From an uncultured Blautia sp. (GTDB lineage Bacteria; Bacillota; Clostridia; Lachnospirales; Lachnospiraceae): a stretch of 8,095 nucleotides of DNA. Positions within the stretch are counted from its first letter, which is position 1. Each line of letters opens with the position of its first letter. This document shows, one piece after another, positions 5,961 to 8,095 of the stretch. The notes under the pieces are model-generated. The model saw only the letters and a program-made list of their open reading frames with translations. It had not been told where the DNA came from and searched no databases. The stretch covers positions 1-8,095 of the forward strand of contig CALBGI010000009.1 in assembly GCA_937893675.1 (NCBI GenBank), given 5' to 3'. Both the position numbers and the translations under genes were made by a program.

Positions 5961-6368
5961 TTGAAACAAAAGCAAATCAAATGTCCTTATTGTCATGCTC
6001 ACGCTTCTCTTCGGCCTGCAAGCCTTGTGTATGGATCTACTCCACAGACCAGAGGAAAATTCCTGTATGTCTGCGACAGATGGCCGGCCTGCAATGCCTA
6101 TGTCAGTGCCCATGAGCGCACATTGCTCCCCATGGGAACACTGGCGAATGGCGATCTGCGCCACAAACGCATTCTGGCCCATCGTGCCCTAAAAAAACTG
6201 CAGCAGGACTGCCATATGGAAAAATGGGAGGTCTATATCTGGCTGCAAGCCAAACTGGGGCTGGATGCACACCAGACCCACATCGGCCAGTTTTCCGAAT
6301 ATATGTGCGAGCAAGTCATTTCCCTCTGTCAGCAGGCTCCGGCGTACACATCCGGGCGTGCTGCCTGA
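5961..6368 (+). CDS. DUF3268-family zinc-finger-containing protein
   Basis: From the TTG start the protein has 135 residues. It opens with C-P-Y-C (Cys8, Cys11), followed by R-P-A-S-L-V-Y-G, then Y-V-C-D-R-W-P-A-C-N-A-Y-V (Cys38, Cys44), and then P-M-G-T-L-A-N-G-D-L-R (57-67). This order matches the DUF3268 'zinc-finger-containing' domain, and the four cysteines would bind one zinc. The C-terminal part (about 68-135) is helical, with W-L-Q-A-K-L-G-L and H-I-G-Q-F segments also typical of the family. The molecular role of DUF3268 is unknown; members are common in phages and conjugative elements of Firmicutes. A longer in-frame opening back to 5775 overlaps the previous gene and is not supported. 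The sigma factor gene follows 16 bases later, suggesting one operon. Confidence 0.85.
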   Translation: MKQKQIKCPYCHAHASLRPASLVYGSTPQTRGKFLYVCDRWPACNAYVSAHERTLLPMGTLANGDLRHKRILAHRALKKLQQDCHMEKWEVYIWLQAKLGLDAHQTHIGQFSEYMCEQVISLCQQAPAYTSGRAA

Positions 6369-6384
6369 ACGGAGGTGAAGCCTG

Positions 6385-6966
6385 ATGAAGCAAAACTTTA
6401 AGCTTACCAAAGACCAGCAGACACTGGTAGAAAAAAACCTATCCATCGTTCACTGGGTCATTGTCAACAACATCCATGTAAATCCCGGCATCTGTGGTCT
6501 GGAGTATGGAGATCTGTTTCAGGAAGGATGCCTGTGGCTCTGCAAGGCCGCTTTTACCTACCATGCCGGACAGGCGCAGTTTTCAACCTACGCCAAAAAG
6601 GTTGTGAAAAATGGACTCCTCTCCTACTGCCGAAAAATCTGTAGTCAGGGGCGGCACGTCAGTCGGCTGATCATCGGAGAACAGGGCGAGCTGGCCGCAG
6701 ATGGAGAGCAGGTAGACCAGCCGGATGACCATTTTGACTCCCACCTTTCTCGTCTGGAGACCCTTGATCTGCTGGAAGCCAGCAAACAGAACTATCAGGG
6801 CGTTGCCAGACTTGGCATCGAAGCACTGGCGCTGAAGGTTCAGGGAATGCGCATTACAGACATCGCCGCCCTCTATCAAGTCCCTCCTTCCCATGTGGGT
6901 GCCTGGATTTCCCGCTCACTGGAAAAACTTCGCAACGACCCTGACTTTTTGACCTGCCTGCTTTGA
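6385..6966 (+). CDS. Sigma-70-like RNA polymerase sigma factor
   Basis: This 193-residue protein has a sigma region 2 at about residues 14-90. It includes E-Y-G-D-L-F-Q-E-G (40-48, the core-binding 'DLIQEG' element) and the F-S-T-Y-A motif (66-70) that precedes the -10-binding helix. A region 4 helix-turn-helix lies at about 146-183, with T-D-I-A-A-L-Y-Q-V (158-166) and a recognition-helix segment ending S-L-E-K-L-R. The linker (about 90-145) is acidic. The size fits small element-borne or ECF-like sigma factors. GGAGGTGA at 6371-6378 lies 6 bases before the ATG. No anti-sigma gene is obvious next door. It may direct transcription of genes in this element, but its target promoters cannot be read from the sequence. 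Confidence 0.88.
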   Translation: MKQNFKLTKDQQTLVEKNLSIVHWVIVNNIHVNPGICGLEYGDLFQEGCLWLCKAAFTYHAGQAQFSTYAKKVVKNGLLSYCRKICSQGRHVSRLIIGEQGELAADGEQVDQPDDHFDSHLSRLETLDLLEASKQNYQGVARLGIEALALKVQGMRITDIAALYQVPPSHVGAWISRSLEKLRNDPDFLTCLL

Positions 6967-7026
6967 TTTGTTGAAAATCAGCATCAATAACAGTAAGGGA
7001 TATGTATAAAAAGGAGGTATCGAAAT

Positions 7027-7722
7027 ATGGCAATCAAAACCCTATACACTGCGGTCGGCCGGTTTGAACGAAGGACAAACGGCTGCAACCGCAGTTGTCC
7101 AATCATCCTGTTAGGCGGTCAGGAATACATGGTCGATATGCAGGAAATGGTGATTTGGAGCATGCTCAACTGGAGAATCCTGCGCTGGGATGACATCGCA
7201 CAAGAATACGAAAAGCTAGCCACCGCATCCGGTTACTGTACCGAGCGTTCTTGGGAAGACTGTACAAACCGACTGCTTACCCGCGGTCTTCTGGTATCCG
7301 GCAGCGGTGAAACAGAATACGATGCTCTGTATGACCTGCTTGGCTCGCTCAGCATTATCCCAACCAGCGGACCGTTCTTCCTCCGGCTCGCCTCTTTTGT
7401 CAAGCTGACGCTGCTGGCACATGTTCCGGTATCCGCTGCGCGGAAACTGTTCCAGAAAGATAAACGCACCAAATACGAAGCTCTGGTCATGCGCCTTGCC
7501 GGACAAGCCCTGCTCTCCACTGCAGAGATCATCAAGTGCATAGATAAAAATATTTCCCGTCTCCCCAATGAATGTGCGCTTTTGGATTCCCTCTACGGAG
7601 ATGAAACGACCACCAGTGACAACATTGCAAGCATGGTCAAAATCAGCCAGAGCAGCAAGCCGGTAACATTAGCCGTTGCCAATCTTTATCTGCGGCAGCA
7701 GATTATCTTTGAGAGGGTATGA
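7027..7722 (+). CDS. 231-residue protein, possible winged-helix N-terminal half
   Basis: I do not recognise this protein with confidence. There is no signal peptide or clear membrane helix. Residues about 36-105 are predicted by eye to form helices followed by R-S-W-E-D-C-T-N-R-L-L-T-R-G-L-L-V-S-G-S-G, a helix, turn and small wing that resemble a winged helix-turn-helix. The C-terminal half (about 120-231) is helical and of unknown type. Three cysteines lie near residues 20-71 and two more near the middle and C-terminal parts. AAGGAGGTAT at 7011-7020 precedes the ATG by 6 bases. The 60-base gap after the sigma factor holds a TTGAAA and a TATAAA too far apart for a standard promoter, so co-transcription with the sigma gene is likely. 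A DNA-binding regulator is a tentative idea. Confidence 0.7.
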   Translation: MAIKTLYTAVGRFERRTNGCNRSCPIILLGGQEYMVDMQEMVIWSMLNWRILRWDDIAQEYEKLATASGYCTERSWEDCTNRLLTRGLLVSGSGETEYDALYDLLGSLSIIPTSGPFFLRLASFVKLTLLAHVPVSAARKLFQKDKRTKYEALVMRLAGQALLSTAEIIKCIDKNISRLPNECALLDSLYGDETTTSDNIASMVKISQSSKPVTLAVANLYLRQQIIFERV

Positions 7723-7724
7723 GC

Positions 7725-8095
7725 ATGATGAAACAATGGACTCTTTTTCCCACTGTATTGCAGCGAAAGTTTCTGCTCACTCTGCTGGCCGGAATCGCCA
7801 GTGCGGGAATCAGCGTCATCATCTGCGTGGCGACTAAAGATCATATCCTGCTGGCATTGGGGATTGTCGTACTCTGCGCCTGTCTTATATCCTGTCGAGG
7901 GATCTGGGCGACTGCAACACATAAGAACTACGAGGTAGTGGAAGGCATCTGCGCCGGTATCAGTACACCTATGCTCCGCCGCTACCGCAAAGTACATCTG
8001 ATAGACAGCCATGGCATAGAGATCACACTGCTTCTCAGTAAATCGGCCCGGCTTAAAATAGGCGAACCCTACCGATTTTACTTTCAGAAAGGGGC
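7725..8095 (+). CDS. Two-helix membrane protein, cut by the window end
   Basis: An open frame starts at ATG 7725 (or 7728, as two ATGs are adjacent) and runs off the window after 123 complete codons, so its C-terminus is unseen. Two hydrophobic helices (about residues 16-37 and 41-61) form a hairpin joined by a very short K-D-H turn. A soluble, probably beta-rich part follows, with Y-E-V-V-E-G-I-C (69-76), R-R-Y-R-K-V-H-L-I-D (85-94), I-T-L-L-L (100-104) and Y-R-F-Y-F (116-120). It starts 2 bases after the previous stop, with only a weak SD (GAGAGGG, 7711-7717), so it may be translated by coupling. No family was recognised; it looks like a small membrane protein with a cytosolic sensor or scaffold domain. 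Confidence 0.7.
   Translation, partial: MMKQWTLFPTVLQRKFLLTLLAGIASAGISVIICVATKDHILLALGIVVLCACLISCRGIWATATHKNYEVVEGICAGISTPMLRRYRKVHLIDSHGIEITLLLSKSARLKIGEPYRFYFQKG

Noticed and set aside
6971..7010. Possible promoter before the 231-residue gene (TTGAAA 6971-6976, TATAAA 7005-7010)
   Set aside because: The spacing is 28 bases, far from the usual 17, and no better pair was found in the gap.

Overview
The window is a gene-dense, single-strand stretch. All ten protein genes recognised here lie on the + strand, almost every one has a strong GGAGG-type ribosome binding site, and TTG starts are used twice. Codon use, balanced base composition, these Shine-Dalgarno sequences and the family set (a secretin-less Tad/Flp pilus module, a DUF6133-like small membrane protein, a DUF3268 zinc-finger protein and a small sigma-70-like factor) point to a Gram-positive gut Clostridia (Oscillospiraceae/Lachnospiraceae type). 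The gene mix resembles the accessory cargo of integrative conjugative or large plasmid-like elements in such bacteria. That placement is inference: no integrase, relaxase or attachment site is visible.

Region 1 (19-4857) is a tight operon for a Tad-type pilus or secretion machine. It encodes a CpaB/RcpC-like SAF-domain membrane protein, a CpaE/TadZ-like P-loop ATPase, the CpaF/TadA hexameric secretion ATPase, and the two membrane platform proteins TadB and TadC. Neighbouring genes overlap or nearly touch, and there are no internal terminators.

Region 2 (4858-5524) begins with a hairpin plus T-run. Then come an unlisted 48-residue, very basic mini-protein (5043-5189), a 73-residue single-helix pilin-like protein (5251-5472) and a very strong intrinsic terminator. 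The pilin-like protein is the best candidate substrate of the machine in region 1. No prepilin peptidase, secretin or TadE/F-like minor pilin gene is present, and the pilin-like protein lacks a textbook Flp cleavage motif.

Region 3 (5557-8095) holds accessory genes: a cysteine-rich 115-residue protein of unknown function, a DUF3268 zinc-finger protein, a sigma-70-like factor, a 231-residue protein with a possible winged-helix half, and a two-helix membrane protein cut by the window end. The sigma factor is a candidate regulator of the element, but no promoter could be assigned to it. No rRNA, tRNA, insertion sequence, CRISPR array or long repeat was seen. There is no gene-free stretch over 300 bases; the largest gap is 4858-5042.
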